This document shows positions 1 to 7,221 of a stretch of DNA of 9,540 bases, piece after piece. The translations under genes and the position numbers were made by a program. This stretch comes from JBJFCE01 sp051888775. Lineage in GTDB: Bacteria > Bacillota > Clostridia > Lachnospirales > Lachnospiraceae. Under the pieces are notes generated by a model. It saw nothing but the letters and a program-made list of their open reading frames with translations, had not been told where the DNA came from and made no database searches. Numbering within the stretch: the first letter of the stretch is position 1; every line of letters starts with the position of its first letter. The stretch spans positions 1-9,540 of the forward strand of contig JBJFCE010000065.1 of assembly GCA_051888775.1 (NCBI GenBank), read 5' to 3'.

Positions 1-85
1 GGACGAGGTGTAGCGAAAGCGTGCCGGTCACCGATAGGTTGATCAGCACCGGTTCTACTTTACGGGCAGAGCTTCGCAATCGCCT
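1..85 (+). repeat. 3' half of a long-hairpin structured repeat (copy 1, truncated by the window edge)
   Basis: The first 25 bases are identical to 9026-9050, and the match continues without gaps to about position 85. Over 26-81 I count 35 of 56 identities, and most differences are transitions. By comparison with the complete copy at 8912-9106, positions 1-20 are the end of the conserved core and 21-81 are the right arm of the hairpin. The left arm lies before the window, so pairing in this copy cannot be tested here. The element lies 3' of the cardiolipin synthase gene and is followed by no plus-strand gene within the window. I do not recognise a named family. Confidence 0.75.
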
Positions 86-124
86 AGTATTTTGTTACAT
101 TTGATATTGCAAGAATACCATGGT

Positions 125-170
125 TTTATTTATTCTTTGTTTGAATTTTGTTTACGAAATATTAATTTCC
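125..170 (+). repeat. Diverged 46-bp direct repeat, copy A (3' side of the cardiolipin synthase gene)
   Basis: This AT-rich stretch aligns without gaps to 1860-1905, with 37 of 46 identities by eye. The best-conserved part contains TTTTGTTTA and TTAATTT. The two copies flank the cardiolipin synthase gene in the same orientation. Low complexity inflates such matches, so common origin is plausible but not certain. Confidence 0.4.
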
Positions 171-186
171 ATTTTTATCAAAGCGC

Positions 187-1752
187 TTACAGCAACGGTG
201 ATAAAGCTCTTACCAATACACGAACAAGCCGCTTCAGTAAGGTGTCTTTTATTATCCCCTCCTCCATTTTTATGGATTTTCCCATTGTATCTGTCAGATC
301 ATCCTTAATTTGTTCAAGAACTTCATGTCTGTACAGCCATACACCATTTTCAAAATGATGCACCAGACTTCTGTAATCCAGATTGATAGTTCCAACAATT
401 GCATACTTATCATCAGAAAGATATACCTTCGCATGAACAAACCCCGGTTCAAACTCATAGATCTTTACACCGGCAGTCCTAAGCCTTTTATAGTAGCTTC
501 TGGTCATTACAAACACAATCTTCTTATCCGGAATATGCGGAGTAATAATCCTCACATCTATTCCTCGCAGTGCCGCATTCTCTATCGCCTGACACAGTTC
601 ATTATCAATAATAAGATATGGACTCATCATGTACACATAGTCTTCTGCCTGATTCAACATATTCATGATCATGGTCTTTGCGACCCGATGCCCGAACATC
701 GGTCCCGGTCCATCCCCAAACGGAATGATGTATCCCTTATCTTCCACCGAAATGCTATTCCAAAAATATGGCGAAAACTCTGCCACAGGTGTTCTTACAT
801 TCATCTCATAATCGGCAAGGAAAATAGATGTAAGCTGTGTTACTGCTTCACCTTCCAGACGTATTCCAACATCTTTCCAAACTCCATACAGCACCTTCTC
901 ATTGATATATTCATCGGCAATGTTCACTCCGCCTGTGTACCCGACTTTACCGTCAATTACCATGATCTTCCTGTGGCTGCGGTTATTAAACTCATTATCT
1001 GCCTGTCCTTTTAAACGTGAAAAGCATACTGCTTTGATCCCCTGCTTCCTAAGCGTCTTATAGTAATCTCCCGGCAAAGTACACATACACCCGACATCAT
1101 CATAAATTACTCTTACTTCAACTCCGTTTGCCGTCTTTTCTTTCAAAACATCTAAAATACTGTTCCAAAACAATCCTTCTTCAATAATGAAATATTCCAG
1201 AAAGATGAATTTTTCCGCTTTCTTTAAATCTTCCAACATGGCAGCAAAAAGCTTTTCTCCCATGTTGTAATACCGTGCATCCGTATTCTGATATAAATGC
1301 GTATCTGCTAATTTGCAAAGTAGATTTGCATTCAAAAATGCCTGCTTATCTTCCTCTTTTAGTCTTAATAATGTTTCCTGATCTTTGGTCTGCACCTGAC
1401 TGCTTCTGATTTTCTTCAGTCTTTTTACATACTTTTTCTTCAGTTTTCTGTCATAAAACATAAAATAGATCATAAATCCGGCAACCGGTACGATCAGTAC
1501 AAATAACAGCCACGGAATCTTATAGTCGGGATTCTCCTGCGAATTAATGATCTTTAGCACGCATACAATTTCCGTTGCATACATCGCAAGATAAAAATAG
1601 GGAATATAAACCGCACATAATATCGTTGCCGCCAATACGCCTGCTGTTTCCAACACAATGAGTAAAATAGCAAGAATAAATCGAAAGGGTATGTAATTTA
1701 ATTCCTGTTCTTTCGCTCCGTCTTTATTATGAATTACAATGGTTTTCTTCAT
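187..1752 (-). CDS. cls: Cardiolipin synthase, phospholipase D superfamily
   Basis: A membrane phosphatidyltransferase expected to join two phosphatidylglycerol molecules into cardiolipin plus glycerol. The 521-residue product has hydrophobic segments at about 23-50, 51-69 and 79-100, followed by a lysine-rich stretch (101-115). This matches the N-terminal membrane domain of bacterial Cls. Two HxKxxxxD catalytic motifs are intact: H260-K262-D267 in HRKIMVID, and H440-K442-D447 in HAKVYLSD. Both are followed by the usual small-residue/asparagine segments (GGVNIAD, GTINLDYRS). Length is normal for the family. The ATG is the first possible start because an in-frame TAA lies 12 bases upstream. 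A GGGAG at 1769-1765 is a weak, rather distant ribosome site (12 nt). The gene stands alone, with prfB and its terminator upstream. No clear terminator follows the stop. Family assignment is firm. Specificity for cardiolipin over another phosphatidyl transfer is inferred from domain architecture. Confidence 0.93.
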   Translation of the reverse strand: MKKTIVIHNKDGAKEQELNYIPFRFILAILLIVLETAGVLAATILCAVYIPYFYLAMYATEIVCVLKIINSQENPDYKIPWLLFVLIVPVAGFMIYFMFYDRKLKKKYVKRLKKIRSSQVQTKDQETLLRLKEEDKQAFLNANLLCKLADTHLYQNTDARYYNMGEKLFAAMLEDLKKAEKFIFLEYFIIEEGLFWNSILDVLKEKTANGVEVRVIYDDVGCMCTLPGDYYKTLRKQGIKAVCFSRLKGQADNEFNNRSHRKIMVIDGKVGYTGGVNIADEYINEKVLYGVWKDVGIRLEGEAVTQLTSIFLADYEMNVRTPVAEFSPYFWNSISVEDKGYIIPFGDGPGPMFGHRVAKTMIMNMLNQAEDYVYMMSPYLIIDNELCQAIENAALRGIDVRIITPHIPDKKIVFVMTRSYYKRLRTAGVKIYEFEPGFVHAKVYLSDDKYAIVGTINLDYRSLVHHFENGVWLYRHEVLEQIKDDLTDTMGKSIKMEEGIIKDTLLKRLVRVLVRALSPLL

Positions 1753-1859
1753 AGGTCTTCTTTACTCCCGTTAACATCAAAACTGTCATGGCTGTAGTGC
1801 AAGCTATTCTTTAACATATTCCCTATCTTACAATTTACTGAATAACAGCATATTGCTTT

Positions 1860-1905
1860 TTTATTTGATTATTGTTTGCTTTTTGTTTATGAAATGTTAA
1901 TTTAC
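1860..1905 (+). repeat. Diverged 46-bp direct repeat, copy B (5' side of the cardiolipin synthase gene)
   Basis: Partner of 125-170, with 37 of 46 identities and no gaps. It lies between the cls start and the terminator-like hairpin at 1911-1944. Whether it marks an old insertion of the cls segment or is only AT-rich similarity cannot be settled here. Confidence 0.4.
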
Positions 1906-1910
1906 TATTG

Positions 1911-1944
1911 AAAAAGAACTGCTCCGCAATCTGCGAAACAGTTC
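1911..1944 (-). terminator. Minus-strand intrinsic terminator, second after prfB
   Basis: On the minus strand, GAACTG (1944-1939) pairs with CAGTTC (1921-1916). An inner CGCA/TGCG pair sits at 1935-1925, and a T5 run follows (1915-1911). It lies about 150 nt beyond the prfB terminator. It may be a backup terminator or may end a short transcript from 2096-1945. Confidence 0.6.
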
Positions 1945-2096
1945 ATACCAATCAACTCATCTATCAACAAATTATGATATGATACCGGCATTCGCATATC
2001 AAGATAAATAAATCCGATCGGTATTGATTTTATATAATAAACAGCCCCATCATTATCTAAGCAATACGACAATATCAGAATGCGCACATTATGCGC

Positions 2097-2132
2097 AAAA
2101 AAATAGCGTAACAGTCAAAACTGCTACGCTAT
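2097..2132 (-). terminator. Intrinsic terminator of the secA-prfB operon
   Basis: On the minus strand, ATAGCGTA (2132-2125) pairs perfectly with TACGCTAT (2110-2103). After one mismatch, CAGT pairs with ACTG around a short TTTG loop, and a run of seven T follows (2103-2097). The hairpin begins 5 nt after the prfB stop codon, which is ideal for ending the operon transcript. Confidence 0.9.
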
Positions 2133-2137
2133 CGTCT

Positions 2138-3275
2138 TTATTCCAGATCCTCTGTTACGGCAACACTGCCGCCGACACTTTTCCACTTCAGATACGCATT
2201 GATAAACGGATCAATCGCACCGTCCATAACCGCATCCACATTACCGGATTCTTCTCCGGTACGCAGATCCTTGACCAGCTTATAAGGCTGCATGACATAG
2301 GAGCGGATCTGATTGCCCCAGCCGATTTCCGTTACGTTTCCGCGGATATCGGAAAGCTTCTCGGCATTTTCTTCCTTCTTTAACATATAGAGCTTTGCCT
2401 TTAACATCTGCATCGCTTTATCTTTATTCTGGAACTGGGAACGCTCATTCTGACACGTTACGACAATTCCGGTCGGGAAATGCGTAATTCGGATTGCCGA
2501 AGAGGTCTTATTGATATGCTGACCACCGGCACCGCTGCTTCGGTAGGTATCGATCCTGATATCTTCGTCTTTAACCTCTACATCCAGATCTTCTTCAATA
2601 TCCGGCATGACATCGAGCGATACAAAAGAGGTCTGCCGCTTTCCCTGTGCATTGAACGGTGAGATACGCACCAGCCTGTGTACGCCCTTTTCCGACTTCA
2701 GATACCCATATGCATTTTCGCCGTTGACCTGGAAGGTCACCGACTTGATACCTGCTTCATCGCCATCAAGATAATCCAATACTTCAATAGAATACCCTTT
2801 TTTCTCAGCCCAACGGGTATACATACGATACAGCATACTGCACCAATCACAGCTTTCGGTACCGCCCGCTCCGGCATTCAGCTTTAAGATCGCATTCAGT
2901 TTATCATACTCATCCGACAAAAGCGTACTGATGCGGAGCGCATCAAATGCTTCTTTAAAAGAATCATATTCCGCCTGGATCTCCGGTACAAGGCTTTCGT
3001 CATTTTCCTCGTTCGCCATCTCGATCAAAGTCAGGATATCATCCTTCTGACTTGCCAGATGCTCATAGGATGATACGGTATCCTTCATATTCTTGAGTTC
3101 TTTCATTTTCTGATTGGAACGTTCGGGATTATCCCAAAAGCCCGGTTCTTCCATCTCCCGTTCCAGTTCTTCGATTCTCTTTGCCTTATTAGCAAGGTCA
3201 AAGTGAATCCCTCACTTCCGCTAATGGAGTTTCGTATGTCTGCAGTTCCAACCGCAGATTATCTAATTCAACCAA
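2138..3275 (-). CDS. prfB: Peptide chain release factor 2, read through a programmed +1 frameshift
   Basis: RF2 recognises UAA and UGA stop codons and triggers peptide release. The reading frame is split. Frame one starts at TTG (3275-3273), six bases after AAGGTG, encodes 25 codons beginning MVELDNLRLEL, and ends at TGA (3200-3198). Reading +1 at CTTTGAC continues with DLANKAKRIEELER and runs to TAA at 2140-2138. The joined protein is 378 residues. With this start, the SPF stop-codon motif is at 205-207 and the GGQ catalytic motif at 250-252. Both equal the E. coli RF2 positions, which supports both the start and the shift. An in-frame GTG nine bases upstream is a less likely start. The gene follows secA by 35 nt and is presumably cotranscribed, as in Bacillus. 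In this family the shift is autoregulatory: low RF2 lets ribosomes pause at UGA and slip. Confidence 0.95.
3197..3203 (-). promoter_or_regulatory. Programmed +1 frameshift site in prfB
   Basis: On the minus strand the site reads CTT TGA C: a slippery leucine codon, an in-frame UGA and a following C, the canonical RF2 signal. A purine-rich GAGGGA lies just upstream (3213-3208) and can act as the internal Shine-Dalgarno that promotes slippage. Its spacing to CTT is a base or two longer than in the E. coli signal. The six bases AAGTGA before GGGAT are an exact inverted repeat of TCACTT, so the slippery codon sits at the end of a small potential hairpin. Confidence 0.93.
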
Positions 3276-3310
3276 AAACGTCACCTTCTCTCTTAAAAAT
3301 TCTTTATGTT

Positions 3311-5878
3311 CTATTTACGTCCGCAACACTGCTTATATTTCTTTCCGCTGCCGCAGGGACACGGATCATTCGGATAGATTTTTGCGCTCTCACGTCTGAC
3401 AGGCCCCTTCTGCAGGGACTCATCTTTGTTAGTTCCGGTTACTTTTGCAACCTGCTCTCTTTCTACCTTCTGCTCAATCTTAACACGGAACAGCAGACGA
3501 ACTGTTTCTTCCTTGATGTTCTCCGTCATGGCATCAAACATCTCATACGCATTCATCTTGTATTCTACAAGAGGATCCCTCTGTCCGTATGCCTGTAAGC
3601 CGGCTCCCTGACGAAGCTGATCCATATCATCGATATGATCCATCCACTTTCTGTCGATTACCTTTAACAGAATGACACGCTCAATCTCACGGATCGCCTC
3701 CGGCTCCGGGAACTCTGCTTCCTTACTCTCATATAATTTTACAGCTTCTTCTTTCAACTGCTGCTTTAAGCCGTTCTTCGTGCGTTTTTCTACACGGCCG
3801 AGAATCACGGGCTCAATCGGGACATTGGGTAACAGTACAGAGTTAAGCTCCTGAAGATTCCACTCCTCCGGATCCGCATCGTCACCGATCACCATATCCA
3901 CCGCATTTTCTACCAGATCCGTGATCATCTTATAGATCGCATCCCGCATACTTTCACCATCCAGCACACGGCGTCTTTCGGCATATATGATCTCACGCTG
4001 CTCGTTGTTTACCTGATCGTATTCCAACAGATTCTTACGAATGCCATAGTTATTGCTTTCGATCTTCTTCTGTGCATTTTCGATCGCATTGGACAGCATC
4101 TTATGTTCGATTTCCTGTCCCTCCGGAATTCCCAGCGTATTAAACATATTGATCAGACGCTCGGAACCGAACAGACGCAGAACATCATCCTCCAAAGACA
4201 GATAGAACTTGGATTCACCGGGATCTCCCTGACGTCCGGAACGACCGCGCAACTGATTATCGATTCGTCTGGATTCATGCCGCTCCGTACCGACGATCTT
4301 CAAGCCACCTGCCGCCTTTGCTTCATCATCCAGCTTAATATCGGTACCACGACCTGCCATGTTCGTTGCAATCGTTACCGCTCCGTGAATACCTGCATCC
4401 GCTACGATCTCAGCCTCCATCTCGTGGAACTTCGCATTTAAGACTTTATGCGGAATACCGCGCTTTGTCAGCATTGCACTGATCGTTTCGGAAGCATCGA
4501 TATTGATCGTACCGACCAGAACGGGCTGTCCTTTTGCATGTGCTTCTTCTACCGCGTTACAGATCGCATTCAGCTTTTCACGCTTGGTCTTATAAACGGC
4601 ATCCTGCAGATCCTTACGGATAACAGGCTTATTGGTAGGGATCTCAATAACATCCATTCCGTAAATATCACGGAATTCTTTTTCCTCTGTCAATGCCGTA
4701 CCTGTCATACCTGCTTTTTTGTCAAATTTATTAAAGAAGTTCTGGAACGTGATCGTTGCCAGTGTTTTACTTTCTCTCTTTACCTTAACATGCTCTTTTG
4801 CCTCGATTGCCTGATGCAGACCGTCGGAATAACGACGTCCCGGCATGATACGTCCGGTAAATTCATCTACGATCATAACCTGATCGTCTTTTACAACATA
4901 GTCCTGATCCCTGTGCATCAGATTGTGAGCGCGCAGCGCCAGAATAATATTGTGCTGGATTTCGAGGTTCTCGGGATCTGCAAGATTTTCAATATGGAAA
5001 AAACGCTCCACCTTGGAAACACCCTGCTCGGTCAAATTCACGACCTTATCTTTTTCATTAACGATAAAGTCTCCTGTTTCTTCTCTGACCACACCCATGA
5101 TGATATCCATCTTGGATAACTCTTCCATATCCTCGCCACGCTGCATTTGTCTTGCCAGAATATCACAGGCCTCATAGAGACTGGTAGACTTTCCGCTCTG
5201 TCCTGAAATGATAAGCGGTGTTCTTGCCTCATCGATCAATACGGAATCGACCTCATCAATGATTGCATAATGAAGTTCACGAAGCACGAGCTGCTCCTTA
5301 TAAATGACCATGTTATCTCTCAGATAATCAAAGCCGAGCTCATTGTTAGTAACATAAGTAATGTCGCAATTATAAGCCTCCCGGCGCTCCTCGGATTTCA
5401 TGGCATTTAATACAACGCCAACCTTCAGACCGAGGAATTCATGAACCTGCCCCATCCACTCGGCATCACGCTTTGCCAGATAATCATTGACAGTAACAAC
5501 ATGAACGCCCTTTCCTTCCAGCGCATTCAGGTAGGCCGGCAGGGTGGATACAAGCGTTTTTCCTTCACCGGTCTTCATTTCGGCAATACGCCCCTGATGG
5601 AGGATGATACCACCGATCAGCTGTACCGGATAATGCTCCATATTCAGTACTCGTCTGGCTGCTTCACGCACAGTTGCAAATGCTTCCGGCAAAATGCTGT
5701 CCAACGACTCTCCGTCCTGCTGCACCCGCTTTTTATACTCATTTGTCTTTTCACGCAGTTCTTCGTCAGTTAATTTCATCATCTCCGGGCGAAGCTGCTC
5801 GATCTGCTCCACCAGCGGCATGATTCTCTTTAATTCTCTTTCACTGTGTGTCCCGAATATTTTCTGTACAATCTTCAT
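3311..5878 (-). CDS. secA: Preprotein translocase ATPase SecA
   Basis: SecA is the cytoplasmic motor that uses ATP to push unfolded preproteins through the SecYEG channel. At 855 residues the length is typical. Walker A is GEGKT at 104-108 and Walker B is IIDEVD at 206-211. The NDYLAKRDAEWM motif follows Walker A. TGRIMPGRRYSDGLHQAIEAKE belongs to the central nucleotide-binding/preprotein cross-linking region, and GRGTDIKLD and QLRGRSGRQGDPG are the second ATPase-domain motifs. The helical scaffold end has DRKWMDHIDDMDQLR. The C-terminus carries an intact SEC-C zinc motif (C840, C842, C851, C852), the SecB/ribosome contact in other bacteria. The ATG follows AAAGGA by a long 13 nt, and no nearer in-frame start exists. 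It is the first gene of a secA-prfB operon under a strong promoter at 5964-5936 and diverges from ptb. Confidence 0.98.
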   Translation of the reverse strand: MKIVQKIFGTHSERELKRIMPLVEQIEQLRPEMMKLTDEELREKTNEYKKRVQQDGESLDSILPEAFATVREAARRVLNMEHYPVQLIGGIILHQGRIAEMKTGEGKTLVSTLPAYLNALEGKGVHVVTVNDYLAKRDAEWMGQVHEFLGLKVGVVLNAMKSEERREAYNCDITYVTNNELGFDYLRDNMVIYKEQLVLRELHYAIIDEVDSVLIDEARTPLIISGQSGKSTSLYEACDILARQMQRGEDMEELSKMDIIMGVVREETGDFIVNEKDKVVNLTEQGVSKVERFFHIENLADPENLEIQHNIILALRAHNLMHRDQDYVVKDDQVMIVDEFTGRIMPGRRYSDGLHQAIEAKEHVKVKRESKTLATITFQNFFNKFDKKAGMTGTALTEEKEFRDIYGMDVIEIPTNKPVIRKDLQDAVYKTKREKLNAICNAVEEAHAKGQPVLVGTINIDASETISAMLTKRGIPHKVLNAKFHEMEAEIVADAGIHGAVTIATNMAGRGTDIKLDDEAKAAGGLKIVGTERHESRRIDNQLRGRSGRQGDPGESKFYLSLEDDVLRLFGSERLINMFNTLGIPEGQEIEHKMLSNAIENAQKKIESNNYGIRKNLLEYDQVNNEQREIIYAERRRVLDGESMRDAIYKMITDLVENAVDMVIGDDADPEEWNLQELNSVLLPNVPIEPVILGRVEKRTKNGLKQQLKEEAVKLYESKEAEFPEPEAIREIERVILLKVIDRKWMDHIDDMDQLRQGAGLQAYGQRDPLVEYKMNAYEMFDAMTENIKEETVRLLFRVKIEQKVEREQVAKVTGTNKDESLQKGPVRRESAKIYPNDPCPCGSGKKYKQCCGRK

Positions 5879-5935
5879 AGAAAAAAATAAGTCCTTTCAC
5901 GGTTTTCTTACATTTCTTCTAAAAACCCAATTTGT

Positions 5936-5964
5936 ATTGTATCAGATTTTAGAGGTTTATTCAA
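5936..5964 (-). promoter_or_regulatory. Vegetative sigma-A promoter of secA-prfB
   Basis: On the minus strand, TTGAAT (5964-5959) is separated by 17 bases from TACAAT (5941-5936). Both boxes match the consensus at five of six positions and the spacing is optimal. The predicted start near 5929 gives a leader of about 50 nt before the secA ATG. Transcription has not been shown. Confidence 0.8.
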
Positions 5965-5990
5965 CTCTTACTCTATGAACATTCTATTAA

Positions 5991-6090
5991 CGTGGAGGAA
6001 TTTTCTGCGTAGGTGCAAGGTGCCGGAGAGCTGTCTGTCTCCTGCACCTTGCATCTCGCAGAAAATGTTTGTTTCAGGTGTCTCTCCACG
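5991..6090. repeat. Nested palindrome of about 100 bp between the divergent secA and ptb promoters
   Basis: The outer stem CGTGGAG (5991-5997) is an exact inverted repeat of CTCCACG (6084-6090). Inside it, ATTTTCTGCG (6000-6009) pairs with CGCAGAAAAT (6057-6066). After an internal loop, TGCAAGGTGC (6014-6023) pairs with GCACCTTGCA (6044-6053). After one mismatch, GGAGA (6025-6029) pairs with TCTCC (6038-6042) around an 8-nt loop. No T run follows on either strand, and it lies upstream of both promoters, so it is not an obvious terminator. It could be a small palindromic repeat element, a DNA-level insulator, or an RNA from a separate transcript. I do not recognise a named family. Confidence 0.8.
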
Positions 6091-6101
6091 CTCGACAATC
6101 C

Positions 6102-6130
6102 TTGACCTTTCCGGCATTCAGTGTTATTAT
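6102..6130 (+). promoter_or_regulatory. Vegetative sigma-A promoter of ptb-buk
   Basis: TTGACC (6102-6107) is followed after exactly 17 bases by TATTAT (6125-6130). The predicted start near 6137 gives a leader of about 97 nt before the ptb ATG. The leader contains two short perfect hairpins. Confidence 0.75.
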
Positions 6131-6144
6131 TTTAACGAATGTGT

Positions 6145-6195
6145 CAGACAGATTTTGTCTGTTCATAAAATTTTCACGGTTAGTCCGTCTAACCG
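6145..6195 (+). promoter_or_regulatory. Two tandem perfect hairpins in the ptb leader
   Basis: CAGACA-GATTT-TGTCTG (6145-6161) has a 6-bp stem and a 5-nt loop. CGGTTAG-TCCGT-CTAACCG (6177-6195) has a 7-bp stem and a 5-nt loop. They lie between the predicted start of transcription and the ribosome site at 6221-6226. No T run follows either. As DNA they are perfect dyads that could bind a repressor just downstream of the start. As RNA they could stabilise or control the leader. The role is unknown. Confidence 0.55.
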
Positions 6196-6233
6196 CCTAA
6201 TAAATGATAAAAAACAAGTTGAGGTGTAGACAA

Positions 6234-7154
6234 ATGAGTAAGAATTTCGACGATTTACTGTCAAAAGTTTCTGCCTGCAGCAAAAAGGTATTATCTGTAG
6301 CCGTTGCGCAGGACAAAGCCGTTCTGGAAGCCGTAAAGGCAGCTAAAGAACGCGGCATCGCTGATGCAATCTTAGTCGGTGATGAAGCAAAGATTAAAGA
6401 AATCGGTACTTCTCTCGGTATGAACATGGATGAATACGAAATCATCAATGAGACCGATATCGTAGCAGCTTCCCTGACTGCCGTAAAGCTGGTTCATGAC
6501 GGAAAAGCGGATATGTATATGAAAGGTCTTCTCGACAGCAAGACATTCTTAAAGAGTGTTTTGGATAAAGAAGTCGGTCTTCGTACCGGACAGCCGCTCT
6601 CCCATGTATGTGTATTTGAAATTCCGGGCATTGACCGTCTGCTGTTCCTGACAGATGTTGCTTTTATGCCGTATCCGACGTTGGAAGACAAAACTTTTAT
6701 CGTCAAATATGCAGTGGATGTTGCAAAGGCATGTGGCGTTTCATGTCCGAAGGTAGCTCCTCTTGCAGCCGTTGAAGTCGTCAATCCCAAGATGCCGGTT
6801 ACTCTGGATGCCGCAGAACTTACCAGAATGAATGATGAAGGTGAAATCACAGGCTGCATTATCGATGGACCTCTGTCACTGGATATCGCTATCGATAAGG
6901 ATGCTGCAATCGAGAAGGGCGCACAGAACCGCAAGATCGTCGGTGATGCCGACATTCTCCTGTTCCCGGATATCCATGCAGGAAATCTTGTATACAAAGC
7001 AATCGTTCATCTGGTAAATGTCAAGAACGGCTGTATCTTAACCGGAACCAAGGCACCTGTTATTTTAACCTCCAGATCCGATACTTTTGAAACAAAGGTA
7101 AATTCTATTGCTCTGGCAGCAGTTGTTGCAGAAGAAATGAAGAAACAGGCATAA
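6234..7154 (+). CDS. ptb: Phosphate butyryltransferase
   Basis: This enzyme converts butyryl-CoA and phosphate to butyryl phosphate and CoA, the step before butyrate kinase in the clostridial butyrate route. The 306-residue product has the phosphate acetyl/butyryltransferase fold throughout. Recognisable stretches are VAVAQDKAVLEAV (22-34), ADAILVGD (43-50), DMYMKGLLDSKTFLKSVL (93-110), FLTDVAFMPYPTLEDK (138-153), ITGCIIDGPLSLD (205-217), and FPDIHAGNLVYKA (244-256). The length is close to clostridial Ptb (about 300) and well short of two-domain Pta. The ATG at 6234 is chosen because GAGGTG (6221-6226) lies seven bases before it. An in-frame ATG at 6204 lies upstream of that site and would add ten residues. 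buk follows in the same direction after 67 bases, which favours a butyrate role over acetate. Acyl chain preference, including branched chains, cannot be read from sequence alone. Confidence 0.95.
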   Translation: MSKNFDDLLSKVSACSKKVLSVAVAQDKAVLEAVKAAKERGIADAILVGDEAKIKEIGTSLGMNMDEYEIINETDIVAASLTAVKLVHDGKADMYMKGLLDSKTFLKSVLDKEVGLRTGQPLSHVCVFEIPGIDRLLFLTDVAFMPYPTLEDKTFIVKYAVDVAKACGVSCPKVAPLAAVEVVNPKMPVTLDAAELTRMNDEGEITGCIIDGPLSLDIAIDKDAAIEKGAQNRKIVGDADILLFPDIHAGNLVYKAIVHLVNVKNGCILTGTKAPVILTSRSDTFETKVNSIALAAVVAEEMKKQA

Positions 7155-7221
7155 ATTTTATTTGCCAAACCTGACCGCATTTGCTCTGTCATCACAAAAT
7201 ATAAAATAAAGGAGAATCCAT

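Larger units (their letters stand above)
1753..2096. other. Intergenic region between prfB and cls, no convincing gene
   Basis: This AT-rich stretch contains repeat copy B (1860-1905) and a second minus-strand hairpin terminator (1911-1944). The only notable open frame is a 60-codon minus-strand one (2087-1905). It starts at GTG directly after the T run of the prfB terminator, has no Shine-Dalgarno sequence, and runs through the second terminator. It could be a decayed gene tail, but I see no family signature. The cls promoter must lie here. I found only weak candidates, such as TTGTAA followed by an AGAATA-like -10 in the minus orientation. Confidence 0.5.

Noticed and set aside
178..191. 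A cre-like CcpA site (TGTAAGCGCTTTGA on the minus strand) at the end of cls
   Set aside because: One conserved position is wrong and it lies at the 3' end of the coding region, where it has no obvious promoter to control. The central AAGCGCTT palindrome can arise by chance in coding sequence.
1905..2087. A 60-codon minus-strand open frame
   Set aside because: GTG start with no ribosome site, beginning at the T run of one terminator and ending inside another. No family features.
5975..6229. An 84-codon plus-strand open frame across the secA-ptb intergenic region
   Set aside because: It runs through the nested palindrome, the ptb promoter and the leader hairpins, and has no protein family character.
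6204..6233. An upstream ATG start for ptb adding ten residues
   Set aside because: The GAGGTG ribosome site at 6221-6226 lies between the two candidate starts and is spaced correctly only for the ATG at 6234.
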